From Paramoeba atlantica (lineage: Eukaryota; Discosea), in assembly GCA_977017575.1 (NCBI GenBank), contig CDRNVI010000030.1, positions 496,001 to 560,000 on the forward strand: a stretch of DNA of 64,000 nt, read 5' to 3'. The position numbers and the translations under genes are program-made. This document shows, piece after piece, positions 27,903 to 38,530 of the stretch. The notes under the pieces were generated by a model. The model saw nothing but the letters and a program-made list of their open reading frames with translations. It did not search any database and was not told the DNA's origin. Position 1 is the first letter of the stretch, and every line of letters begins with the position of its first letter.

Positions 27903-28549
27903 TAATCCAGGAAATCCCCCCTGCCCCTTTTGAGATGAAAGTTGAATCGGCTGGAAGAGAGATTTCAGTGCACATTCGTGACGCTGGAGAAGAATAGAAC
28001 CACAGACCTTAAGAATAGTTTCCCCCATCGCTACAGGTTTTTTTTTTTTTTTTTTTTTTTAAACTATACGTAATAAGCTCTCGCCTGAATTTCTTACCGT
28101 AAACTATTAGACTTTAACGTCTTGTTGTAGTATACAATGGCAGTATACAATGCTGCTGTATACTCAAAATAATAGTTTCACGTGTTTTCCGTTCCTTTAT
28201 TTATTCACATGTTACTCAAAAAAGCAAAACAGTAATAGCCGAATGCTGAAAGTAGCGAAAAAGTGACGACTCAAAGCAGCGAAACGGTGATAACCCAAAG
28301 CAGCGAAACAGTAACAACCAAGAGCTGAAAGCTGCGGAACAATAATCACCAAGCAGCAAAACAAAAATAACCAAGCAGCGAAACAGTAATCACCAAAGGC
28401 TGAAAGTAACGAAACATTATTAATCACCAAAGGCTGAAAGCAACGAAACATTATTAACGAAATGTTAAAAGCAGCGAAAATGTAATATTCAGAGGAGTGT
28501 TTAAAGACGGAGTCCTCCTACCCATTTCTCGGTTTCTATATATTGGCGC
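27903..28549 (-). mobile_element. 647-bp insertion into the LINE
   Basis: Flanked by CAACATGAGG. It contains, in minus orientation, a minisatellite tract, an A-run (28040-28062) and then a short family 1 RT piece PVAMGETILKVCGSILLQRHECALKSLFQPIQ at about 27930-28038. That piece joins the A-run directly at the residue P of RPVAMG. The insertion is composite, made of at least two joined pieces. Confidence 0.6.
28215..28480. repeat. Degenerate minisatellite (AGCRRCGAAACARTAATMACC)
   Basis: Units of about 20-34 bp with the core CGAAACAGTAATCACCAA and GGCTGAAAG are repeated some ten times with much variation. No coding role is evident. Confidence 0.65.
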
Positions 28550-29194
28550 AACATGAGGCGCATCGTGTGTGACGCCGTAGGAGTTGATGAGAATGGGCAT
28601 TGTTATCCTATTGAATCTCTGTACCACAACACGCTACATTTCAATACAATACATCGTATTAATCGGGCGCGCCTTGTGGGTCACCAAATTAGGCACTCTG
28701 AGATCTACCGCTCTTTAGTAGGATGGGGCTCCCGGGAAAAGGCGAGATTTCCATCGCCTTCCGAAGCATGCGCACAAGACCTTGGGATTGAGATGGAAGA
28801 AATGCTTGTATATGCCTCTGATCGCGCACACTGGGCCAAATTAATTGAAAACCTCTCAGAGAGACTCGAGCCCTCAGAGTCTTATATTGGCTACAAAAGT
28901 CCTAAATGGAAACTAGCATACAAAAACGCTTTAAAAGAAACAGTGTGTAATTTTTTTTTTTGGTATCAAATATCTTTTCGCCCGTAAAAATAACACGGGC
29001 AGTATCCAATTTGTAAATTACATTTGAATTACAGTAATTCAAAGTGTCTGATACGGTACAAACAAACAATATTTTTCCGATAACCTATGAATAATCCTCA
29101 AGCGATTGTCTGTTTTTTAACAAAAACATATACCACGCGCCGCAAGCAGCTGAGCGTCAAAGAAAGAAGAAACTGTGTGGCAGTCACCCTAGTT

Positions 29195-29360
29195 GTGTAG
29201 TACCTTGTTATAATCGGTACCGGATGGTGCCACAATCAAATCGAAACCGGTCAGCAATAAAAGAATCTACAATGTGAAATGTAGAATAAGAAAAGATGAA
29301 ATAAGCATGCAGGTCACTCACCCTAGTTGTTTAGTACCTTGTTATATTTGGTACCGGGAA
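29195..29360 (-). repeat. Two compensatory hairpin units, minus strand
   Basis: Stems GTACC/GGTAC are at 29202-29206 with 29218-29222 and at 29334-29338 with 29350-29354, each beside CACCCTAGTTG (reverse of ACTAGGGTG). Same family as 23511-23700. Confidence 0.7.
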
Positions 29361-29592
29361 GCGCCGTAGTTCGACCAAATAGAAAACCAGATAACCAGAT
29401 AGAAACAGAACAAGAGCGTGGAGGTGAGTACTTACCTGAATCATATCCCCCAAAAGCCTCAAAAATAACGAACACACCAAAATCGAGATAGAAACAGCAG
29501 AAGAGGAGATTCGGAAAAAAAAGATTCATTCATATTCTAACACACACTTTCATTCAAATATTTTCATCGCAGTCAAACGAACACAGAATTTA

Positions 29593-30440
29593 AGCTCGTA
29601 TTCCTCCGACCCATTTCTCTTCTGATACGTAATTTCGCAGTTGTGAAACCACTGTGTACGCAGCGAATTTTTCGATCTCCAACTGAAAGGCTTGGCGTGT
29701 AGCTTCGAAACTAAGATCCGCTCTGTTCGCTAGGGTTTTGATGAGATTTTTGGTGTTGTCGTGCAATAAACCACAGTCGGTGACAGCAATGCATCGGAAA
29801 ATTTCAGGGTCAAGTCCTTTCTCTTCTACGTACTTCTGTTTCTTTCTGTCTAACGCATTTTGAAGGAGGGCAGAACTCGTTTTCTTGATGTAACTGCTGC
29901 AACATGTGTGCACTACCGTAATGTCGTAAAGCATTTCGCCCGCATTGGGCCACATAATGGCCAAATCCGGGCCTGATCGGATACGCCTAGCGCGACACGG
30001 GTGATCCTCCGCCGCCTCGGAAGAAAAAGAGCACTTGCATTTTGTACAGAAGAAGGACGAATGGATTCGTGGTTCTATTGCATACGGAAGGCCTGCTTTC
30101 GTACATAAATCGGCCAGGTACCGAACAATATGAGAATGTTTTCGAGTGCAATTCATTCCAGAACAACGCGAACATCCTGCTACGTGGGACATAATACTGC
30201 TTGGCGTTTCCATGACTCCACATCCAGGGCAAGCAATATCTTTCGGCGCTTTTGGGATGCTGACACCTAGTCTCATCATTAACGTGTATTTGAAAAGATA
30301 GGGGTTTACGTAGTTGTGCGCCGAGTCCAAATGCACGTTGGATTCTTTTGACCTCTTCGTGATGCGAGCAATGCTGGGATTTTCGTTCAGTTTTGTTGCC
30401 AGTGTTTCGTGTTCGCTTTTCATTTGTTTCTTTAGTTGAG
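29593..30440 (-). pseudogene. Family 1 RLE domain
   Basis: The open frame runs through the older poly(A) as poly-lysine, then QLKKQMKSEHETLATKLNENPS..., the conserved NPYLFKYTLMMRLGVSIP, CPGCGVMETPSSIMSHVAGCSRC, CTKC...H...C, and RLE SGPDLAIMWPNAGEMLYDITVVH. It ends ...YVSEEKWVGGIRA. The RT is missing because of 5' truncation; the nuclease active site is complete. The nearest relative in the window is the fragment at 37602-38084. Confidence 0.85.
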
Positions 30441-30466
30441 TTTTTTTTTTTTTTTTTTTTTTTTTT

Positions 30467-30997
30467 GCAGTTAATAAGGGGGGAGAAGTATGAATCGCGG
30501 CATTGCCTCTATATTTTGACCCAGTAGACGAACCAAGTAGGTCCATTGGGGGGGTATACGAGTTGAAAACAAGCAATCAAATTAGCAAATCTTTGTGTTT
30601 CCACAGATGTACCTTTTGTTTTTTCTCAGCCCAAAACTAGCAATTTAATCTCCCCTAAGTATATACTACAAACAAGAAACAGTAAAAACTAAAACAAGCA
30701 ATACAGACCCAATCCATTCGCGCGTTCCGGACCGGGTCTTTCGACCACTCCACGGCCTGACTTGTGAACCCTTCCCTTGCTATATGGGAGGGCGCAGGCG
30801 CGGGCCTGTGTCGACAGCGACACGGTCGCGAAACAGGATGCTGGCCGACGGGGAGGAGATTCACTACCCGTGTACTACCTCACTTGGGGTACCTAGCCCT
30901 CGCGGGCTAGGCGTGAGCATAGACTCTGTCGACCCGACCAGCACCCGTCCTGGATACCATGGCGTCTTCGTGCTGAAATAGGACTGTCAGTAGAGGC
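30467..30997 (-). other. Structured 3' UTR of a family 2 element
   Basis: It contains hairpins CCTAGCCC/GGGCTAGG, CAGGC/GCCTG and GGTC-GAAA-GACC (a GNRA tetraloop). It ends in CTCCCCCCTTATTAA-type sequence before poly(A) 30441-30466. Related copies lie at 40723-41150, 45650-46108, 46151-46374, 46400-46510, 46541-46929 and 50702-51153. Confidence 0.65.
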
Positions 30998-31009
30998 TTA
31001 AGCCTCTAC
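30990..31009. repeat. 20-bp perfect palindrome at a stop codon
   Basis: GTAGAGGCTTAAGCCTCTAC is perfectly self-complementary. The TAA of the family 2 ORF lies at its centre. Confidence 0.85.
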
Positions 31010-32032
31010 CAAAGGATCCGCTGGGTCCTCTACGCGGATGCGCGAAACCATCATCCTGGCTTGAGAACGCATTAGCGTCACGTTCAGATCCGTTAGGAGA
31101 TCGTTTCGCGCTTGGTCTCGTGAAAGGAGCCCTTTGGACGCATTCGCCCGTTGGGTTCCGATGTCCCGGAGTAACGCTAGCGCACTCTCGCTCCAGGAAC
31201 CAAAGGATTCCACCACCATCGCTGTGAAGAGATGTCCTGCTTTTTCTGCTTCTTGTCGCTGTCGCGCCTTGGTCTCCGCGAAGTGCTCAGCAAAAGACCC
31301 CGGGGTCACCCAGCTAGCATTGTGGACTGAGTCCGAATACTTTGTTTGCTGTGCGTGAGTGACCGCAAAATCTAGGACCATGCCTTGCGCTAAAGATCCT
31401 TTGGCGATGGAGGCCGTTGGCAGAAATACGTCCGCTGGTCTCGTGAGAGCCCCCCCAGGACCCCGATTTCCCAAACTCTTCTCTCTCTGTGGCGCCAGGA
31501 AGGCTCTGCTGCAGAACGATGTAAATTGTTGGGCCAGAGCGTTGTGCCGTGAGATGATACCATGGCCGTTCTTGCAGAGCAAAGCGTGCTCTCCATTCTT
31601 GAGCAAGGGAAGGGTGCACCCGTCAGCTGGGCAAGGCCGATCTTCGGGGAAGACGTCCATGCCTAGCCACCAGCGTGTTAGGGTACGAAACTCCGTGTGA
31701 GTGAAAGCGTAGCCTCTGGTCTTGGAGGGAGTTGCGAAAGCCCAGTTTCCGGCCCCTCTTCCGGACTGCGAGATCCATCGCGCCCGCGTTCTTGCGTCTG
31801 CCTTTGAATATTCCGTTTGAAATTCCCTATCCGAGATAGCTTGGCTGAGATGTTTTTGCCTCGGGATGATCTTTTCCTGATCCGTCGAGACCGGGAGAAG
31901 GGAGTGATTGAGGGATAGTGCGAGTTTTCTTTTCGCTGGGCGGGAAAGGATGCTCCGATTTGCATGATATTCACCAGGCACGCTAGGTTTGGTAATGCGT
32001 CCAGTGTATGGATCAACCAGATCAGTCCCAAC
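30998..32032 (-). pseudogene. Family 2 C-terminus with RPADVF endonuclease
   Basis: The frame enters from an older poly(A) (32033-32056) and reads VGTDLVDPYTGRI..., RQKHLSQAISDREFQTEYSKADARTRARWISQSGRGAGNWAF, a finger CPADGCTLPLLKNGEHALLCKNGHGIISRHN, and the nuclease-like core RPADVFLPTASIAKGSLAQGMVLDFAVTHAQQTKY. It ends ...IRVEDPADPLVEA. P-A-D and the later D-F-A-V-T-H fit a PD-(D/E)xK fold of the RLE type. The RT is missing by 5' truncation. A perfect 20-bp palindrome overlaps the stop codon. Confidence 0.8.
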
Positions 32033-32056
32033 TTTTTTTTTTTTTTTTTTTTTTTT

Positions 32057-32290
32057 AACAAAAAACTTACAACAGACGAACAGCAACCCAACTATAAGAT
32101 TTTCTTTTTCTTTTTCTCTTTATCTCTTTATGATGATGATGAAATATGGGCTTTATATATTTTTTTTTTTTTTTTTTTTTGTAATCAAAATTACTTTCTC
32201 AAGTTTACATAAACTTTTAGCACTGATTTTTGTCTATCTCTTCGCAGACTTTATAATTCCAATTTGTATCTTTTCTGTACTTTTGATTTC
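32057..32290 (-). other. 3' ends between two poly(A) runs
   Basis: Poly(A) on the minus strand lies at 32033-32056 and 32160-32180. The short segment between them (about 100 bp) is the 3' end of an unidentified copy; 32181-32290 is the 3' UTR of the element starting at 34222. No gene. Confidence 0.6.
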
Positions 32291-34222
32291 TTAAAGAATA
32301 GTGCTTTTCTGATAGTCTTGAGGCTCCAAAAAATGTCGGAGCTGTGCATATACTTCGGATCCGTTCAGCTCTTGGAGTAGCAACTTGAATGCCTGTTCGG
32401 TTTTTTGGGTATCCAACAGGCAGACATCCGTCAGTGATTTAATTAGGCCCCGTGTGCTCTTATGTAAAGACCCGCAGGACAAGACAGGAAGGCACTCAAA
32501 AGCTTCCGCCGGAATCATGCCACTATTGACGTATGTTTCATTTTTCCGCTGTATAGCTTCTCGTACGAGTTGGGAACACTTTTTATTCCGATGGGAAGGC
32601 GCGAGCTCGTGCACCACAGTTAGGTCGTAGAACACCACGCCACTGTTCCAGTAGATCGCAAGATCCGGGCCTGAGCGATGAAACTGCCGTCCTCCGCATG
32701 TTTTGTGGTGGAGATGCTGACTGTTGTAGTCGACTGTATTTCCGCATGTTAGACAACTCCACGTGCTAAAAGAACGCGGCTCTCTTTCGCATGGAATACC
32801 AGCTTTCATGCAAAGATCATACAGAAACTTGGTCAACATGTTGTGCTTCGCTGTGGCGTTGAAACCTGTACATTGCACGCATCCGGGGATGTGAGTTAGT
32901 GCAGTGTTTGCATCCATCAATGTTCGGCATCCAGGGCAAGTCATAGCATCAGGAAGTCTCGGGTGATGTACTCCAAGACGGGGCATGACTGCTAGCTCGA
33001 ATAAGTGCGGTGGTACATATCTTACATTGGACAGTAGCCAGTCATAACTCCCCTTATTGGAGGTTGCTTTTAACGTCCCGGCCATTTGTGGATCGCTTAC
33101 GAGTTTGTTCCATGCTTCCTCATGAAGTTTCGCTGCAGCGGTAATTTCATCAGTAGGTGGTTTTTGACGAGCGAGTTCTTGTTCATTTGCTGTCCCAGCG
33201 TGTTCAGTGCTATGAAACTGTGACGGCACAACTCGAGCTGAAAAAGATTTTATATGCTCAAAAGCTGTGTGTCGGGAAGCTTCATAAGCTGCCGCGCGCG
33301 TTGGGTGACACGCCGTGAGACCAAGTCCTCCTTTCTTCAGGGGTAACCTTGCTATGTCAATTTGTCTAGTCTGCAATGGGCCCATCCATGTTTGAAGTAC
33401 GTTCTCGATTTCGCTATCAAAACGTTTACATGTTTGATCCGTGGCCTTGGGGTTGTGTGTCCTCATGTAGTACTGTTGACGAACGTTCACACTTTTTGTC
33501 AAAAGGATGAGGGATACGTTACTCATGCCCATTAGCTTTAGCCTGCGGAATATTACTTCTTGTTTGCCGATCTTTTGGAGCAATTTTTGACTGATGGCGT
33601 CGTCTTCTCCAATAAAAGCCCCCAGTACTTTAGTGGCCTGGCTCTCGGTTTGTACTCCTTCGGCTTGAAGAGCTTCTGGAATGGACTTGCCGAGGATGCC
33701 ACCAAACCAAACACATTTATGCGCCGATAGTGCAAGATTGCTAGATGCGACAAGTGCCTTCAGCCTTTTAAAAGCGGTCGTGAGCTGATTCGGATCTTCG
33801 GATGTCAAATTGATATCGTCGATGTACGCATGTATGTTGATGCCAGGAAATTCTTCTGCAAGGGTTTCCAATACAGGTTGTAGGTATGTGCAGAAATACA
33901 GCGTGGATAGTGGCGATCCCTGTTTTACTCCTGAGGAACTTGATACTGTGTCGACCAATTTACCTTCGCTGCCGTAGAAGAGAAGCTGAGATTGCTCGGA
34001 ATATTCAGCGGCAAAATACCTTTGGAAGGGTCGGAGCGTTGCGATACCGAAAACATGCTTTGCGACGTCATTCCTGGAGGGGGTGTTGAACGCATTTTTC
34101 AAGTCTACGGATAGGATGGAGTGGCCTGTCAAATATTTTTCGTGAAGGGTGTGCACTACCCTCTCGCAGCCCGCTTTTGACATTATCCCCTGCTGCATTG
34201 GCGCAAAAAGTGGCTCCAGGGT
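32291..34222 (-). CDS. Family 1 RT-RLE polyprotein, 5'-truncated
   Basis: Homology starts at LEPLFAPMQQGIMSKAGCERVVH (34222) inside the RT. Motif A is SVDLKNAFNTPS, B is SGVKQGSPLSTLYF, C is AYIDDINLTS. Fingers CPGCRTLMDANTALTHIPGCVQC and CLTC...H...C follow, then RLE SGPDLAIYWNSGVVFYDLTVVHE, and it ends FKLLLQELNGSEVYAQLRHFLEPQ. The open frame runs on past 34222 into the neighbouring repeat by chance. It is almost the same as the element at 41530-44967, which supports recent activity of this lineage. Confidence 0.9.
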   Translation of the reverse strand, partial: TLEPLFAPMQQGIMSKAGCERVVHTLHEKYLTGHSILSVDLKNAFNTPSRNDVAKHVFGIATLRPFQRYFAAEYSEQSQLLFYGSEGKLVDTVSSSSGVKQGSPLSTLYFCTYLQPVLETLAEEFPGINIHAYIDDINLTSEDPNQLTTAFKRLKALVASSNLALSAHKCVWFGGILGKSIPEALQAEGVQTESQATKVLGAFIGEDDAISQKLLQKIGKQEVIFRRLKLMGMSNVSLILLTKSVNVRQQYYMRTHNPKATDQTCKRFDSEIENVLQTWMGPLQTRQIDIARLPLKKGGLGLTACHPTRAAAYEASRHTAFEHIKSFSARVVPSQFHSTEHAGTANEQELARQKPPTDEITAAAKLHEEAWNKLVSDPQMAGTLKATSNKGSYDWLLSNVRYVPPHLFELAVMPRLGVHHPRLPDAMTCPGCRTLMDANTALTHIPGCVQCTGFNATAKHNMLTKFLYDLCMKAGIPCEREPRSFSTWSCLTCGNTVDYNSQHLHHKTCGGRQFHRSGPDLAIYWNSGVVFYDLTVVHELAPSHRNKKCSQLVREAIQRKNETYVNSGMIPAEAFECLPVLSCGSLHKSTRGLIKSLTDVCLLDTQKTEQAFKLLLQELNGSEVYAQLRHFLEPQDYQKSTIL

Positions 34223-34225
34223 GAA

Positions 34226-34876
34226 TTGTTCATCATCGTATTTGTAATAAATAGAAAGATACTGCACAATAACATATTCGTTTCACCAGCGCATATTTCC
34301 TTCTGCACATATTACTAATAACACTTTGAACTCGTGTAATCCAATCCAAAGATAAAATAGTTTTTTCACTGGGACGTCCCTTCATATAAATCATAACTTC
34401 CAACCAATCACTGTCCTATACCTTGCGATCGGGTAGTACCACGCGGGGACCACCTTTCCTTACGCGAATAGGGAGTGAAAAACAAACTACAAGGTGACAA
34501 TTGTAATTTTTCTATACACATATTTATCACATATTAATAGATCATAATAAAATATTATTATGTGCCCCGTAGGGCCACACATACCCTCTATAATATAGAA
34601 AACCTGCAAATCCTCTTCAAACAATTCTTTTCGTAAACTATAAGAATTGTTCATCATCGTATTTGTAATAAATAGAAAGATACTGCACAATAACATATTC
34701 GTTTCACCAGCGCATATTTCCTTCTGCACATATTACTAATAACACTTTGAACTCGTGTAATCCAATCCAAAGATAAAATAGTTTTTTCACTGGGACGTCC
34801 CTTCATATAAATCATAACTTCCAACCAATCACTGTCCTATACCTTGCGATCGGGTAGTACCACGCGGGGACCACCC
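34226..34876 (-). repeat. Terminal repeats of a tyrosine-recombinase retroelement (B-A-B)
   Basis: A 228-bp block at 34226-34453 is repeated almost exactly at 34648-34875, with a different ~193-bp block (34454-34647) between. In the orientation of the adjacent element this is B1-A2-B2, as in the split direct repeats of PAT/VIPER-like elements. The expected A1 on the other side is not in place. Confidence 0.6.
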
Positions 34877-35052
34877 ACTCGCCAGTTCCTATATACCCAA
34901 ACGCGAGTCGAAAACACCATAAGAGTCGCCTACTACCCTCATGGATTATTCGATTTCACCTGCCAGTAAACTAAAACATTATTATTTTTTTTTTTTTTGG
35001 TGTGATATCTAATTCCCTGTGTTTACAGTACTGTATATCCGACTATATAAAA
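34877..35052 (-). other. 3' non-coding part of the tyrosine-recombinase fossil
   Basis: Lies between the RT-RNase H frame and the terminal repeats. Contains a T-run at about 34985-34997. No coding content seen. Confidence 0.5.
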
Positions 35053-37613
35053 TCATAATCTGCTATACGGATCCGCTGGATTGTCCTTTGAAGTTATATA
35101 ACGCGCCTGCACTGCTATGCCGTTACGTTGTAGGAATTTTAATAACCCGCACAATTCCGCTGTGATCCCATCTGAACGGGACATTCTCCTATTTATGGCA
35201 GCCAGGCAGGAAGTATTGTCCACAAACAAATCCACACATGTGTCCCTATTAAAAAAGTGTCCATACTTTTGAAATGCTAATCTCACCGCTCGTGTTTCCG
35301 CTCGATTTACCTCGTAATCAAATCCAACAGGCCATGAAGCTCCCGTGCAACACACTTGCCCGTAGTCCAAATATAGAACTGCCCCCCAGCCTGTAGAAGA
35401 CGCATCGGTGCACAGAATATGGCAATGAGGGACGGTATCTGGATGCCGCACGGGTTCAACGGGGGAACGGTGGATCAAAGCATCCCGCCACTCACAAAGG
35501 GTTCTTCGGACCCCAAAAGGAAGTGGAACGAGTTTGTCCCCTAACGTCGGGTCTCGATTTAAATTATTTATCCGTCGGCGTACTATTTTCAATTGCATGT
35601 GGTACTGCGGGATCCCGATTCCCATCACGGCCGAACCAAAAATAAGCCTCCCAACCCCTGCCTCCAATCCGGAATAAGTTCCATTCATATAGTCATCCAA
35701 TTGCAACCTTTTCGTAATTTTTGGTCCAAGAGCGACCTTCCCCAATCGATGATGATAATTCACCCCATTAAACGTATAATTTTGTAACGGAGGGGTACCA
35801 ACGTCCTTAAAAAGGGCATTCACCTTCAACGCACGCGCATCAATAAACTCGGCATATTTCTTTGTTACTTGGTCGTCTGCGGCATAACGAATTCCGTCTA
35901 TATAGACATCAAGACCAGGATGTACAAAAGCGGATTTCCTAGTGCAGTAATTTGGGTCCCCAGCAATGGTCGATGTGATCGTGTGCATCAGTTCTGGTGC
36001 ACAGCGATGCCCCATAGGCATTACATTCATTTGATATAGGACCCCGTCCTGATTTGTAAAGCGAAACTTTGCTCGGCTCGCTGCGGGAATGTTTACTTGA
36101 AAGAAGCCGCATGCCAAATCCCTCTTCACCGCCGACTGCTGGCGAGCTCGATGGAGGTAAAAGGCTGCATGCTTAACCGGAACATGGGGTTTGTACGTCT
36201 CTTTCACACGCACATTATCAGATTGGGTCCAGGCGATAAAACGACGACGTTCGGCGCCATTTTCGGCCGGTTCTACTACAGTAAACGGTACTACATATTC
36301 CATCGTGGGACTTTTCGCTTCTTGTTCGCGTGATACCTTCGAAATAAAACTTGCGTCCACCAGCTCTGTAATATCTCTTGTATTCAAAAACGATTTGCTT
36401 TTTGGTGCCGGACTCGGACTTTCCGGCAATGCTGTCAATTTTGACCACGTGTCCTCGAAGCGCTGACGAGTCTGATTATTCATCATCTCCTTAACATCTC
36501 CTAACTCTATGTTAGGAATATCTTTCTTCACGTGTAACGGAAGCTTTAGCTCCTCCCCTTGTGCGACTCTCGAAGTTCTTCTCGATCTCGTAATCGTGTG
36601 TCTTACCTTTTCATGTGGCACATCTTCCAAAAACTTGCAAAATAGCACTTCGGGGTCTAAATAATTCTTAATTTCTTTGTCGCATTTTGTGTCCCCAATG
36701 CTAATGCCGTCGTCACGGGATCTGCGTTGTAGCGTAGCAGGGATTCCAGGCCCTGGTGTTTGGCTAGGTGTTGTACCTCGTCTAGACGGAGAGTCCCTTT
36801 TACCACTTCGGCGAACAGTTGTGTTATTGCCCCCCTTTTCGCCGAGTGCGTTCCGTACCCCGTTCCTAGAATATCCCGAATTCTGCTGTCGACCTGGGAT
36901 ACTGGGGTCCGAGACATGGGTTCCCACTGCCCCAATCGGTTGATATATTCGTATAGTTGCCTGGTTCCCTGTCCCTCTATCACCGTGTACATGGAAGGGC
37001 GGAAAGGATTTAATCGAGACGTTTTCGTGTTCCTGCCCCACCAGATAACTATTCGGTGGGGTGTTACCTCGTGAAATTGCGCTTTTGTCAAACTTGCTGT
37101 TTCGGTCCACCGACTTGCTGCTTTCCAGGAGAGCAGTAAGGTATGTTTTTCGCTCCTTGGGAGATGTCGCCAAAGTCGATGGAGTAACTCGGGGGTCAAC
37201 GGTTTCATTTGCCGCACTGGCTCGGTCGCCCCCTCCGCTAGGAGCGACTTTATATAGAATTTCAGCGGATTCGTTTCCGTGCCCGCGAGGTTTAACAACG
37301 TAGCGAGACTTCGCGCGTATGTAATCTTTCCCTGCACTCTGATGTTCATACTCGCCAGAAACGTTACTGCGTGTATCGCGTTGAGCGTTATTCCCTTCCC
37401 CTTGCAAAATGCGTTCAGTCGCTCCCACAGCCTCGCGCGGCTCTGCCATGTCGCATTGCTCCACATTTCGGACATGGCATCCATAGCAGTCCGTATTTCG
37501 TCGGTCATATGTGTGACCCCCATCAATAGTCGCAATAATTCCATTCTTTCCGGTGTTGTTCCGATCTTTGTGCCAAAGCTGGAGTACCCTGCGCTATAGA
37601 ACCACGCATTCAT
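35053..37613 (-). mobile_element. DIRS/VIPER-like tyrosine-recombinase retroelement (fossil)
   Basis: It has two overlapping open regions. A tyrosine-recombinase region (36657-37613) has RWTETASL, THSAKRGA and LAKHQGLESLLRYN, the expected R, H-x-x-R, H and Y positions. An RT-RNase H region (35053 to about 36660) has LACGFFQVNIPAASRAKFRFT, VYIDGIRYA, CTDASSTGWGAVLY, NRAETRAVRLAF and VDNTSCLAAINRR. Order and overlap are as known for this class. It is incomplete on its 5' side, where it abuts an RLE fragment at about 37605; the other coding regions look open, so it seems fairly recent. VIPER-like elements are known from kinetoplastids, which fits the host guess. Confidence 0.8.
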
Positions 37614-38084
37614 TCTTCCTTCTTCTGCACGAAGTGCAAATGTTCCATTTCACCTGAAGCTGCAGAACATCACCCTTGTCGTGCTCGGAGAATTCGCTCA
37701 GGCCCTGATCTGGCCATAATGTGGCCAAATGTTGGGGAGATACTCTATGATGTGACAGTGGTGCACACTTGTTGTGGGAGCTACAAGCGGCAGACAAGCG
37801 TTGCCCTCCTCCAAAATGCGGTAGACCGTAAGCAACGGAAATATGTGCAGGAAAAAGGATTGGACCAAGAATACTTTCGCTGCATACCAGTAACAGATTG
37901 TGGTCTTCTTCACAAGGAAACTAAGGAACTCCTCAAGACACTGGCAAATAGGGCAGGCCTAGACGCAGAAAACATTCGAGAAGCATTCCAATTGGAAATT
38001 GAAAAATTCTCCGCATACACTATCTTCTCGCAACTGCGGCAATATATGGCCCAAGAACATTGGGTAGGAAGTCTGCAATGCTGA
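37602..38084 (+). pseudogene. Family 1 RLE C-terminal fragment
   Basis: Open from 37602 as PRIHSSFFCTKCKCSISPEAAEHHPCRARRIRSGPDLAIMWPNVGEILYDVTVVH, ending ...YMAQEHWVGSLQC. The nuclease motif is complete; the upstream finger and RT are lost at the junction with the tyrosine-recombinase fossil. Confidence 0.85.
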
Positions 38085-38445
38085 ATCTTTGAAGTTACTC
38101 CGGAAATCGTGCCAAAAGCACACAAGATAACACACAAAAAAAAAACAGTGATGACGGCACATAAGCTAAAATGCTAGATGATGATTTGATTTTAATCTCA
38201 AGACGTTGCAACATCTTAGGACAGACATTGGTGATAAAGATAGATAAAAAGTGGAACTGAGTATGTGCAATGGTTATCAATTTTATCAAGTTCTAAAAGT
38301 TTATATATATGGCCCAAGAACATTGGGTAGGAAGTCTACAATGCTGAATCTTTGAAGTTACTCCGGAAATCGGGCCAAAAGCACACAAGATAACACAAAA
38401 AAAAACAGTAATGACGGCTCATAAGATAAAAATACCAGATGATGT
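38043..38445 (+). repeat. Tandem duplication of an RLE 3' end
   Basis: The last codons plus 3' UTR (about 38043-38175) are repeated at about 38308-38440, period about 265 bp. The second copy has small differences (GTGCC to GGGCC). Confidence 0.75.
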
Positions 38446-38456
38446 TAGGTAGTATT

Positions 38457-38530
38457 AAGCTTGTGAGTTTTATTAAGCTTGTGAGTTTTATTAAGCTTGT
38501 GAGTTTTATTAAGCTTGTGAGTTTTATCAA
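38457..38530 (+). repeat. 18-bp tandem repeat ATTAAGCTTGTGAGTTTT
   Basis: Four tandem copies end in a TTTTATCAAGCTCTGAACG-like variant. Period 18 bp, as in the unrelated 18-bp repeat at 5966-6030. Confidence 0.85.

Larger units (their letters stand above)
27774..28948 (+). pseudogene. LINE RT C-terminal part, split by an insertion
   Basis: 27774-27902 reads SKGFLYSTINTLVYPILNYGTSSMVISASQVRNVEVQVNNMR, the late RT/thumb segment. The frame resumes at 28560 as RIVCDAVGVDENGHCYPIES ... NLSERLEPSESYIGYKSPKWKL. The tenmer CAACATGAGG is present on both sides (27893-27902, 28550-28559), as expected of a target-site duplication. The downstream part aligns with the start of the RNase H ORF at 47711 (LQESLEPSVSLVGVKNPKWK), so an RNase H would follow. 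The copy is cut at 28950 by a minus-strand element. Confidence 0.7.
28951..30440 (-). mobile_element. 5'-truncated family 1 element with long 3' UTR
   Basis: In minus orientation, upstream poly(A) of another copy (30441-30466) joins directly to a reading frame inside the element, followed by the RLE, a 640-bp 3' UTR and poly(A) at 28951-28961. The 3' UTR carries two of the compensatory hairpin units. Confidence 0.8.

Noticed and set aside
36657-37464. The first ~250 codons of the RT-RNase H frame of the tyrosine-recombinase fossil as a separate domain
   Set aside because: They overlap the recombinase region in another frame and have no recognisable content, so they are most likely a shadow.
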